Source of the DNA: Sipunculus nudus
Taxonomy: Eukaryota; Annelida; Sipuncula; Golfingiida; Sipunculidae
NCBI GenBank assembly: GCA_026874595.1
Contig: CM049311.1
Coordinates: 38,150,676-38,214,675 of the forward strand
Length of the DNA stretch: 64,000 nt
Reading direction: 5' to 3'
The position numbers and the translations under genes were made by a program. Numbering within the stretch: position 1 is the stretch's first letter; each line of letters begins with the position of its first letter. Under the pieces are notes generated by a model. The model saw nothing but the letters and a program-made list of their open reading frames with translations, was not told where the DNA came from and made no database searches. Shown piece by piece: positions 41,066-50,944 of this stretch.

Positions 41066-41554
41066 TTAAAAGGAAAACTGGCGGAATAGTGGTAAAGGAA
41101 AACACAATTTCTGTCGGTATATCTATGGGCACTGCATGCTTATAGCAAAAATTTCAGCTATTTTGTGTATGAATTTAAATACACTGTTCAAGCACACAGG
41201 GTAGGGGCAGCACAGATATCAACCACGCTAACTTAAACAAATAATTAAAATATAAAGTATTTATCTTTAAAATATTTAATATTTCTTTTTTCTCTTTGGA
41301 TTTAATTTGCGGTATGATGTCGATAAAGCGGCATTTTAAATAGTGTAGTATAGGGAGCGATTTTTAAAAAGGGCCCGCCAAGTGTATGCTTTTCGCGTGG
41401 CAATATTTTCCTCACATCTCCCGGCAATATGGCAATATATAGGTATGGACCAATTTTGTAAATATGAGAAGACCAAGAACGACGCTGTCTCTTGATAGTT
41501 TACAGGCTGAACAAGATGAGGATGGTTCTCGACCCCTGTGACTAATCATTTCTG

Positions 41555-41920
41555 AGAAATAAGCAGGGACATGAACTAAGCAAAAATTATTGTAGGTGGC
41601 GCCACCAGTCTCGTCTACGAGATGGCCACTGAAGATGCATGACAGTGATGTAGGACTCGAGTCCTTACAATTTTTTATGGACTCTGCATCAGGGGCTAAA
41701 AAAAAGCTATACAAGACGCATAGACATTAAAACATTCAGCTAAATACATAACAATACTGTAAGTGCAATACTTACAACAGTACTAGATCTAGGACAGCAG
41801 TAAAATGGCATTACAAGTCCTTGCTTTAATCCTAACATTCAGACAGAGCCATTTATGCAATCTCTCAATCAGTAAGCTATTTATAGATACAAACAAAATC
41901 CTGGCCTGTTGCCAAATCGG
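41555..41920. repeat. family B fragments
   Basis: TGAGAAATAAGCAGGGACAT...TGTAGGTGGCGCCACCAGTC (41550-41612) and AGCTATTTATAGATACAAAC...CTGGCCTGTTGCCAAATC (41874-41918) are pieces of family B separated by unrelated sequence. Confidence 0.6.
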
Positions 41921-41929
41921 GGTTGTATA

Positions 41930-43170
41930 CGTATAACAATTCTTTTAATTGAAAACTCAATACATGCTAGGCAAATTCACGTATACAAGTACTTTCACAA
42001 GAATTATATTTTAAATCCAAATTTAATACTACAAGGATTATTATTTAGAAGATCTTTTCAAAGGAAATTAGGCCTGTTATCTGGGAACAAACCAGGGGAA
42101 TAAAATGTGTGAAAAATATTTGAAGAGAACAATTCGAATATGAGCGATGATAATAATATACAACTGATTCGCACAGTAAAATGTGTTGTTTAAATCAAGT
42201 AATCTTTACGGTGAATATAATTCTATCAGAGGAGTCATATTCCCCAGATAACCCGATCCGATTTTGTTTTGATTAAATGTGACCCCTCCCCCCCCCCCAA
42301 ATAAAAAATAAAAAAAAGTTTTTCAGTAGGCCTATGGGTTGCGTTCTTTTTTCAATCTTGGTACCTGTGCTGTTCATGTGTATATGCGCTGTGATCTTCA
42401 TTTTTAGCTCACTAAGACCACTGATCAGCGAAATAGTTTTCACACGGCGTTAACCCAATTACAGATAAAGACTGGTTGTCCGAAATAGGTAAAGTTGTTT
42501 GGCAAATATTATCGTATATTCACATACTTTTTCGTCAGTTTGTATAAGTCTGGGATCCATGGGGGAAATCACATTTTTTCCCTTTTTTGGCGATATGATA
42601 GCCGTTCATAAGCAAAGTAGGCTACGCTGGCATGCAATTCATAGAGGGACCAGCGATATGTACAGCTTCAAGCCTCCTTGCCCTGCACAACGTTTGCATA
42701 AAGCTCGCCCATAAGAGTCTTTTTTTAAATAAGGTTTCACACTGTAAGTTATATTTTAGTGACACTTTAGACAGGTTTGAATAAAATTTTGGTTGCGTCT
42801 GTGATCGTTAGATGACGACCTACACAGATGTGCCCGAGCATTTGTTGACACTTGTGGCCTGTGACTTGGCGGTCAGAAACGAGGCAGAAACCTCGTGCAC
42901 GACAAGGTCGTTACGAAGCTTGACAAGTATTATGTTTTGAATGATTAGATGATATCATACCCTAATATCGTATAAGGGTAACATATTATAGGCTTTATTG
43001 ATCGTTTTTCGTTTAAAACTTGAAAGAATCGCCATTGAACTGTCGGGAGTTTTTCCGGCACTCGTTTTGCCGGAGCATGTGATTTGTTTAAGTTTGAACA
43101 AGTCGGCGAATCACAGACCCCCATTCAAGATATTCTAGGTTTAAAAGACCCTCGTTATCAGATTAGTTGA
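41930..43170. other. no gene or clear repeat seen
   Basis: AT-rich, with a C tract at 42286-42297. Frames are short. Confidence 0.45.
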
Positions 43171-43177
43171 CTCTGTC

Positions 43178-43374
43178 CACAGTCGCTCGAATCCCTATTT
43201 GTGGTTGTTTTTATCGAGAAATGGACGAAACTGTGCACTATATATGAGTATATAGTAGTGCCTTACGTAGTACTTACGTAGTACTTCGTACGGAGATAGC
43301 ATGTATCACTATAGAGGTGTAATATGCAATGTTTCTACCTGTTTCCCCCTTAAATAGGGATTCGAGCGACTGTG
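43178..43374. mobile_element. MITE with perfect 23-bp terminal inverted repeats and CTCTGTC duplication
   Basis: The left end CACAGTCGCTCGAATCCC (43178 on) and the right end GGGATTCGAGCGACTGTG (to 43374) are perfect reverse complements over 23 bp. CTCTGTC flanks both sides (43171-43177 and 43375-43381). The 197-bp element has no coding capacity. Its ends resemble those of the next MITE. Confidence 0.9.
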
Positions 43375-43476
43375 CTCTGTCGTGGTAATGCTAGATGAGT
43401 GATCATTTTGAAATTTAAGTTAGAACAATGGGCCGATGTGTATTCAACCACGATAGGCTATAATAAAGGATAAATA

Positions 43477-43655
43477 ACAGGCGCTTGAATTGCTATTAGT
43501 GGAGATTAAGAAAATAATAAAGAGATGGACCAAATGGTAAAAAAAAACCTATAGGAAAAGGTCAGATAAGTATAATATTAAGGCCTATAATGAAATGACC
43601 CAGAAAAGTAACAAATTAATTCGAAACATACAATAATAGCAATTCAAGCGCCTGT
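43477..43655. mobile_element. MITE with perfect 22-bp terminal inverted repeats and 9-bp target duplication
   Basis: The left end ACAGGCGCTTGAATTGC (43477 on) is the exact reverse complement of the right end GCAATTCAAGCGCCTGT (to 43655) over 22 bp. GGATAAATA flanks both sides (43468-43476 and 43656-43664). A 9-bp duplication is the hallmark of Mutator-like elements; 8-bp superfamilies cannot be excluded. Length 179 bp, noncoding. Confidence 0.92.
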
Positions 43656-43869
43656 GGATAAATATAAAGCATGGTAGGCCATAGATTGATCATCGAACAA
43701 CCGCGTGAAGAGCATTTTGTGTCACAAGACTTGATGTCGGCAGCATTGGTGAAGTAGCACTGACTGTCCATAAATTTTGATGTCCTTGAAAATACTTTAT
43801 AGGTCCTTAAAAAAGTACTTGAAAATTGGTTGAAATTTTTACATGATAAATGTATGAACCCTGTTATAG

Positions 43870-44400
43870 AATTGAGAGCACCGATGCAGGTGGCGACGCA
43901 ATTTCAAATGTGAATCATGTGACCAAGATATCCGTAAAATTTAGTAATGCCAGCTCCTGCCCTTTAATGAGATTACTGTTAGTATACTTAGATTGCAAAA
44001 ATGACTAAGTTCAGCTTCCTGTAACTCCATCGGCCAAAAGTCTAACTAGAACCATAAATTTCGGAGATTTTGTCTCTGCATGGGATTATTTCTGTGAAAT
44101 ATTAAACAATTTGACTATGCAGGTAGCCATAAAAATGAGCTCAGTCAGACAGTTTTACAAATGTCTGTATTCTGCATAATTTTTTTAAATATTTTTTTTT
44201 GTTATGGAGGTAACCGCCTCCATTTTTTATGCTCTCTTATCTAATTCTAAGTCTAAGTATGTATATCTGCAGATTCTGCATAAAATTTAGTTTTGATGCA
44301 TGCTAGCTCCTGTCGCTTTTAAGATAGTACGGGTTATCGTAGAGATGTCGCACGACGCCACACCATCGCATATAACGCTGTGTTTCCATGTATCCGTACA
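43870..44400 (+). repeat. family B-like fragment
   Basis: GAGTCATGTGACCAACAT-type sequence, CTAGCTCCTG, AGTTCAGCTTCCTGTAACTC and the terminal ACACCATCGCAT match the right half of family B, here with internal duplication. Confidence 0.55.
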
Positions 44401-44736
44401 TCTCGTAAGCAAAAAATTTCATCCGTCTTTTTAAGATGAATTATTTCCATGTGTACGTTTTAATGGGTTCCGCATGTGTATCCACAAAAACGGACCGCAT
44501 TGAAACGGTCCGGGGAGCGATTCATCCGTTTTTGCGGAAAGCAATAAATTCTAACTAGAACCATTCGAATAAATTTCGGAGATTTTATTCTCTGGGATTA
44601 TTTCTGTGAAATATTAAACAATTTAATTATGCAGATAGCCAAAAATGAGCTCAGTCAGACAGTTTTACAGATGTCTGTATTCTGCATAATTTTTTAAATA
44701 TTTTTTTATGGAGGTAACCGCCTCCATTTTTAGCTC
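44035..44736 (+). repeat. ~190-bp duplicated segment (44035-44225 and 44549-44736)
   Basis: TCTAACTAGAACCAT...ATTTCGGAGATTTT, GGGATTATTTCTGTGAAATA, GAGCTCAGTCAGACAGTTTT and TATGGAGGTAACCGCCTCCA occur in both. The second copy directly follows an L repeat and runs into a family A fragment. Confidence 0.85.
44411..44544 (+). repeat. family L repeat, copy 1
   Basis: AAAAAATTTCATCCGTCTTT to GATTCATCCGTTTTTGC; about 130 bp, about 95 percent like 45217-45343 by eye. It includes CAAAAACGGACCGCATTGAA. Confidence 0.85.
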
Positions 44737-45214
44737 AGCTGATTGAAAGTCATTGGGTCTCTGTTACCCATATTCTCTGAGCTATGGGGCTCTATAGTAC
44801 CCACCAGAATAATTAAAAGTTTTATACAAAAGCTCGAGTATCTGAACAACTTGTGCAATGATGGCCAAGATATTTGGCATGGGTTTTGATCATAGAGTGT
44901 TTTAACAGTTCCTGCAAACTGGTGGCGCCACCTCTATTTTTTTCTCAATTTTTTTTTTCTCTACGTTCAAAGAAGCTGTCATCTGTTAACAGGGCACAAA
45001 TCGCAACTGCTGGACCTGGAATCTAATTTGACATCCAGGGAGGTCCATAAAAAGTCTTTGTGAAAACATGAAATTAGGTCTCTGTTACTCATATCCTCCT
45101 AGCTATGGGGCTAGTAAGTACCCCTCAGAATAATTAAACATTTGTTACAAAAGCTCAAGTATCTGAATAACTAATGCATTGATCACAATGATTCTTTATT
45201 TGAATATTGATCAC
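44733..45214 (+). mobile_element. family A fragment, copy A3
   Basis: TTTTTAGCTCAGCTGATTGA marks the A left end. About 1.4 A units follow, with GGTGGCGCCACC at 44921-44932, TGTTAACAGGGCACAAATCG and GAAATTAGGTCTCTGTTACT. The right end is missing; a second L copy begins where it stops. Confidence 0.75.
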
Positions 45215-45216
45215 TC

Positions 45217-45343
45217 AAAAAATTTCATCCGTCTTTTTAAGATGAACTATTTCCATGTGTACGTTTAAATGGGCTCCGCATGCGTATTCACAAAAACGGA
45301 CCGCATTGAAACGGATCGGGGAGCGATTCATCCGTTTTTGCTG
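45217..45343 (+). repeat. family L repeat, copy 2
   Basis: Direct-orientation partner of 44411-44544. The two enclose the duplicated segment and the A3 fragment. Confidence 0.85.
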
Positions 45344-45511
45344 AAGGTAAAAATGCCTACATTTGCCCCCCTCCCACATTTGTCCTATATATATATATAT
45401 ACGCGCCAGTCTTGGATGAATATAATGCACCTCTTTTGTTTCCTGTCCTGAATATGTGTATTGTTATGTATATACATATTTGGTCATAAATAATGAAGAA
45501 TTAATTTACAG

Positions 45512-45513
<2 letters not shown>

Positions 45514-45575
<62 letters not shown>

Positions 45576-45576
45576 G
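45514..45576. repeat. (AT)n microsatellite
   Basis: About 30 AT units with one late interruption. Confidence 0.95.
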
Positions 45577-45879
45577 AGAGCACATGACTGTAGGCTTTTC
45601 CTGAAATATTACATCACTTTATACGGCGCCGTATGTATAGTCCGCTCAAAAGGAAACATTCTTATAATTTTTCATATTTTTGTTCGCTCACACAGGGTTT
45701 GCTAAAAAATGTCATCTGAACTGTAGGGGCCGGTTCTTGTCCGTGGTCCTTTCGTCAGTCTTAAACAGTCATAATGTTCTACATTGACATATACTATATA
45801 TTTTTAATGTCACCGCAAAAAAATGAAATCTATAACACTTAATACTTGAAGATATATTGATAAAAAGGAAATTGCCACT

Positions 45880-46213
45880 CTTTTTGCTTAAGAGTGACAG
45901 GTAGGAAACATGAAACCCTTAAATATAGGTTGGTCATAGTGCAGAGGAAAAACACTGTTTAATACTTAAGTGTTAAGATCAAAGTATAAGGCATATAGTT
46001 ATTCCGCTTGGATGCTTTATATCGGAACCCTGCATGTGGAGTTTACTTCATGTATACAATCAAAGCAACAGAGTTTACTAAACATTACAAATCTCATCAG
46101 ATATACAAGCAAAAATGTACATGCATGAGCCTGATGGTTTTGGACAGATTTATTTGATTTACGAGACTGACATGGAGACTCTCTCTGCATTTCTATTCTT
46201 TAATTTGGTTAAC
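45880..46213 (-). repeat. family K repeat, copy 2 (inverted)
   Basis: Reverse complement of 28147-28503 over nearly its whole length. A C18 tract begins at its outer end, 46213-46230. Confidence 0.8.
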
Positions 46214-46295
46214 CCCCCCCCCCCCCCCCCGCGCACACACACATACCTTCCTCTTTTGGGTCCACATATAGAGGGTGATGAATAAATTATTGTAT

Positions 46296-47668
46296 CCGAC
46301 AAAACGAAGTTTTGCGGATACTATGTTTTTGACCGGGTTCCGCCGCCGCCGCGTTCGTTTCCGGAATAGAACTCTGAGACCACTGGACAGAGTTTTCCGA
46401 AACTTTACACGATTATTTGGTCACATGTGAACTGGTGCCAACATCTTTTTTTAGCCAAGCCAAAAGAAATATACGCTCATCGAGCAGCTACAGGTTGCTG
46501 CGGTCAAGACCTCAGCCCTGTGCGCTCCTTAAGCATGTTCTCTGAGCCAACAGTCGCAGTGAGCCAAGCAGGGAGCCGTAGAGGGCGCCATCCTCTCTCC
46601 TGGGTTGTTGTCCTTGTTAGAAAGATACAGCATCCACAGCCACAAAGCCAGAAGCAACCCGCATTCCCTCCACCAATCCCAGCAGCGGAGACCCAGCCAT
46701 GCCATTCGAGAGCCGAACTCGATCCTTGTGAACGACCTGAATTCGAGAACCAAAGCCCTTTTACTTGCGATCTTTTGCGTTGACCTCCGACCTTTCCTCT
46801 CCAGTACGTCTGTGTGTTTTGACACATATCTTCGAACTCGTTTGACCAATCAGGAAAAAAAATTGCACAAATGTAGCCCTTCGAAAGCTTAATAACATAT
46901 ATAAAAATGTTGACGCCACCTGCAACCATCTTTGCACAGCGTCCATCTGTTCATCTGCCTTGAGATAAAAACACTCATAACTCTGCAGTGAAAGGTCTTA
47001 TCCACCTGAAATTTGCATGTGTTTTCATCCTGGATAGCTTTCTGGATTTTATGACAGGTGGCTCCACCTACATTCACGTTCAGGCTCCAGACATCCAGAC
47101 TCATATCTCAGGACTGGTTTGACCTATCCTCCTGAAATTTAGCATGTGTATAGATCACACATAGCTCTTTATCATACGCAAAACTGTTGGTACCACCTGC
47201 AAACATTTTTTGCACGTCTGTCTGTTGGTCTTCCGTGGGACAAAATCACTCATATCTTGGCAGTGGTTTGACTTATCTGCCTAAAATTGTGCAATCAATA
47301 TACGTCTTCGATAGCTTTCTCGATTTTGTGGCAGGTGGCGCCACCTACTTTCACGTTCAGGCTGCAGACATCAAGCTTTTATTTCAGGACAGGTTTGACG
47401 TATCCTCCTGAATTTTGCATGTCTATAGATCTCACATAGCTCTTAATCAACTGGTGGCGTACATACTTATATGCTACACACCTCTCTCTGTTTCCCCTCG
47501 CAACTCAATCCATGCCTCACCTCACCTGTCCCACTCTGGTTTCGCGTCATCCGTGCTTATATGCAAAACATCCTATTTCCCCGAGTCACTCAATCCATAC
47601 CTCACTTCACCCGTCCCACTGTGATTTTGGCGGATACACTAGTCGCTTGTCGATTACCCGTATTCTAG
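46296..47668 (+). mobile_element. family C element, copy C2
   Basis: It starts CAAAACGAAGTTTTGCGGAT, then GACCGGGTTCCGCCGCCGCC, and ends GATTTTGGCGGATACACTAG...CCCGTATTCTAGTT, as in C1. The internal units contain CATTCACGTTCAGGCTCCAG, GACGCCACCTGCAACCAT and GGTGGCGCCACC at 47334-47345. It carries a precise 320-bp insertion listed next. Confidence 0.75.
46450..46769. mobile_element. 320-bp GC-rich insertion with 7-bp target duplication
   Basis: ATCTTTT lies on both sides (46443-46449 and 46770-46776). Removing the insert and one duplicate leaves GTGCCAACATCTTTTGCGTT, which has the same length and register as C1 (GTGCCTCACCAATTTGTGTT near 4886). The insert is much richer in GC than anything around and has open frames on both strands with no recognised domain. 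It has no A tail or clear inverted ends. It may be a SINE-like retroposon or a mobilised gene piece. Confidence 0.75.
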
Positions 47669-47689
47669 TTGGATTTTTTTTAACATTGG

Positions 47690-48930
47690 ACATGCCATAT
47701 ATACAAGCGCATGTGTACCATTTTCCTCAGCGGATGGGCCTTTGTGTCGTATGCCCGCTACCATCCCCACCCCTTCCCAGCAGCTTCCGTAAATCGTGGT
47801 AACGCATGAGGCAAACATGGTGGCGATCTTCCGATACACATGCTCCTTGGACAGTCATAGTGAAGACCGCTCATTTAGTCCTTCATGATGTCTTGCAAGT
47901 TCAGTCAACTGTTTTCGTCTTCTACAAAGACAAGGGCGCCGAAAATCCAAATCCGCTTAGGGTCCAGCGCGGGCGCCCGCGCGTACGTCAAACAGAAATT
48001 ATGATTCATTAACTGGATTTTACCTCACTGGGAGCCCGTTTGTGTGAAAGGCGATCTACCTTTTTGAGTCTTCTTTTATGTAAACTTTGAACCTTAACAA
48101 AAAATATTAAGGGAGGTAGCATGAGTAATTACACTAGATTAAACAATATATAGGTCTATGTATGGAATATATAAGCCCTAAACAGGTATAACGACAATAT
48201 TCAAGCTGGAATTTGCAATAATAAAGTAACTTGTGACCAGCAACAGGTATATTCATTTACTTTTAAAATTCCACTTAATTGAAAATGAAAAGTGCTACTG
48301 TCAAAGGACGAAGCTCACATTGTGACCTGCAAACACATTCTTTTCTATAAATTTACTGGAGGTAACTGCCACCATTTTCTAATGCTAGCGCAGGTAAGAG
48401 AATTCCATTCCGGTTTCGGACTACGTGACAAGGCAGTTGCACACAATTCCTCACATTTTATATTCTGGTGTTAATCAGGCCTTGAGCATCTAATGGTCCT
48501 GGGCATGTGACCGTTGGTTTATAACGCTCAGGAACCCCCACAAGGTGCACCAGTTCGTGAGCTATACACGACTGTATCATTTATCCTTCAGAGCGCTCAC
48601 CCTGGGTGAGAGTCGGCTGAATTTCGAAATTACCAAATCTGGCTTTGGGTATTGTCCTCTACACCGAGACCACAGAAGCTGGTTATTCTTTTTTGGAAGA
48701 AACAAATAACCATTTACAGATCATTCTGGTCTGAAAATAAACGAACATCGTTTCACTTTATCACAGGACATCCTTTATTGTAAACATTCACCACAAGATG
48801 GCACTTTCCTCAGTTAAATCAACTGTTTTAATAATATATTGCCTGTAAAAGATGGTGTAATTGACTGGTATACTGAACATATGTCACCATTTCCATGCCT
48901 GGCCTATACTTCATAGAAGGTATTCAGCAA
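47690..48930. other. CpG-rich patch then AT-rich DNA, no gene assigned
   Basis: 47760-48000 is GC- and CpG-rich (GCGCGGGCGCCCGCGCG at 47968-47984). On the minus strand it includes GCCACCATG, an ideal start context at 47818, but the following 48-codon frame has no convincing donor or homology. It could be a promoter or first exon of an unseen gene. The rest shows nothing specific. Confidence 0.35.
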
Positions 48931-49073
48931 TGGCTCATTCCAGGCGCGGATCCAGGATCTTATGCAAGGGGGGGGGGGGGGGGTCAACGCTTGTGTTGAT
49001 AAACCTTGGGCGAGTATTCCGAGCAATTTACCTGTCATGGTTAAAAATTGGTAACAAGGCCTACAGGCCTATT

Positions 49074-50882
49074 GCGAACCTGTGTATTGGAAAATACACC
49101 AGGTACCATGCTTCAATGCTGGACCGTTACTTTTTTTGTATATGAACAATGAAAGTACTAAACATTTTGAATAAGAAACAATTACACAAACATCACTGCT
49201 GAAATTCTTGCATGGGTGCACACAACACAAAAATGATTGTAGCTGGCACCACCAGTCTTGTATACAACGAAGCTATCAGAGATATATACATATGCCGAAT
49301 ATCAGAATGATATATCAAACCCCTCCTGAGAAATAAGCAGGGACACACACTGTGCGAAAATTATTGTAGGTGGCACCACCAGTCTTGTATATGACAAAGC
49401 TGTTCGATATGTATAAATATGCCCAATTTCAGGCCCATACATCAAACTAACCTTGAGGCTGATGCATGGGGCCTGACTAGGCTTAGGTGAGAAAGGCAGT
49501 TGCCCCGAGTGAACTGTGACAAAATGCTAGCACTGAGTGAACTCATGACCTGCATCTGGCTAGACTGAGTGAACTTTTTACCTGTACATGGCTGGACTGA
49601 GTGAACTCTTGTCCTGTTGCATAATCTGATGCAGTGGGCAGTCTGCCAATGTTATAAATAGAATGCAGCTACTGCACTGAGTGAACTCCTGACCTATACC
49701 TGGCTGCACTGAGTGAACTCTTGACCTGTTGCCTAATCTGATACAGTTGGTAGTCTGCCAAAGATATAAATAGATCCGGACTGACCACATGCAGCCCTGA
49801 GGGGCATGACACACATGAGGAGATCACATAATACTCATGAAGTGATCACGTGCTACCCATGAGGTGTTCACATGGTGCCCATGAGGTGTTCACATGTCAC
49901 CCATGAGGTGATCACATGCCTTGTGCTTGGCTGCACTGATTGAACTCTTTACCTATATCTGGCTGCCCTGAATGAACTCTTGATCTGTTGCCAAATCTCA
50001 AACAGTTGGCAGTTTCTCAACCTATTCAAAGATACAGACACAATCATGGCCTGTTGGTAAATCTGTTTACACATACTGAAAGACTTTGGCTAAATTGCTT
50101 TTTTTTCAAGCTGACATATTCATAAATATAATTATAAAAAAATATAAAAAATAAATATATCAAAATATCTAGAATAATAAAAGATGCAGTCCTTTCATTG
50201 TTAAAGGTCCAATAATTCTACCAAAAAACATTCAACTAAACTTGAACAAAGGCCACCTAAGAATAATTTTTGTGCAATGTTACAGAAGTTATAATTGAAA
50301 CAATGATTTTGTATAAGAACACTATTGCAGACCTCAGTTTGAAATAGACATAATAATGGCCATAAAACCAACTAAAGCTTTTCACGACTCAACCAAAAAT
50401 CCGCAAACTCAATCTATTCTGATATGATTGAAAGAACGATGTCCTAGGATAATTCTTTTAAAAATTTAACAATTCAACTTGACAATTTCATCATAAACAT
50501 TTTAAGCTGAATGAGGCTAAAATTATGAGGTTTTTGCCCATTAAAAAATAGGTCAATGTAGGTGGCACCACAAAATCTGCAAACTTCAAATATGAGTAAT
50601 GTGACCAACATTTGCACAATATTTGGTAATGCTATCTTCTGTCATTTCTGAGATCACTATGTCAGTATGCTTACTTGGCCAAATGACTAAGTTCAAATTC
50701 GTGTAACTCTGCTAAAATTAATCAAATGCAAACCATTTGAACAAACTTGAGAGGGATCATTTCTGTGATTAAATTTCATGATGCTAGCTCCAGTCGTTTT
50801 CGAGATAGTATGGGTTAACGTACAGACGACGGACGACAGATGACAGACAACGGCACACCATCGCATAAGCTCACAGGTTCGC
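49074..50882 (+). mobile_element. family B element, copy B3 with 11-bp terminal inverted repeats
   Basis: GCGAACCTGTG (49074-49084) and CACAGGTTCGC (50872-50882) are perfect inverted repeats. The order of internal blocks matches B2: 125-bp GTATAC units, the GAGTGAACTCTTGACCTG ladder, CTGTTGGTAAATCTGTTTAC, GTCATTTCTGAGATCACTAT, then GGGTTAACGTACAGACGACG and CACACCATCGCATAAGCTCA. Length 1.8 kb, no ORF; a non-autonomous DNA element is the simplest reading. Confidence 0.8.
49818..49920. repeat. ~26-bp minisatellite inside B3
   Basis: About four units of CCCATGAGGTGTTCACATG / ACTCATGAAGTGATCACGTG. It is absent from B1 and B2, so it expanded in this copy only. Confidence 0.8.
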
Positions 50883-50944
50883 TAAAAAAAATATTGGTGG
50901 TAGAGAATGGGGGGGGGGGGGGGGGGCTGGATCCATGCCTGCAT

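Larger units (their letters stand above)
48941..50941. mobile_element. hAT-like short element interrupted by family B copy B3
   Basis: CAGGCGCGGATCCAGG at 48941 and CTGGATCCATGCCTG ending at 50941 are imperfect inverted repeats. CATTC flanks both sides (48936-48940 and 50942-50946). G16-18 tracts sit inside each end. Without B3 the element would be about 190 bp. CAGG...GGATCC ends are reminiscent of hAT elements, although an 8-bp duplication would be expected. Confidence 0.5.

Noticed and set aside
40686..41132. 148-codon minus-strand frame
   Set aside because: It crosses the right end of family B and two T/A homopolymers; low-complexity Lys runs, not a protein.
46427..46929. Open frames of 95-141 codons on both strands
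   Set aside because: They arise from the GC-rich insertion in family C and run into flanking repeat; no domain recognised and both strands are equally open.
47654..47839. Minus-strand frame starting in an ideal GCCACCATG context
   Set aside because: 48 codons with no donor of quality and no homology; kept only as a CpG-rich patch.
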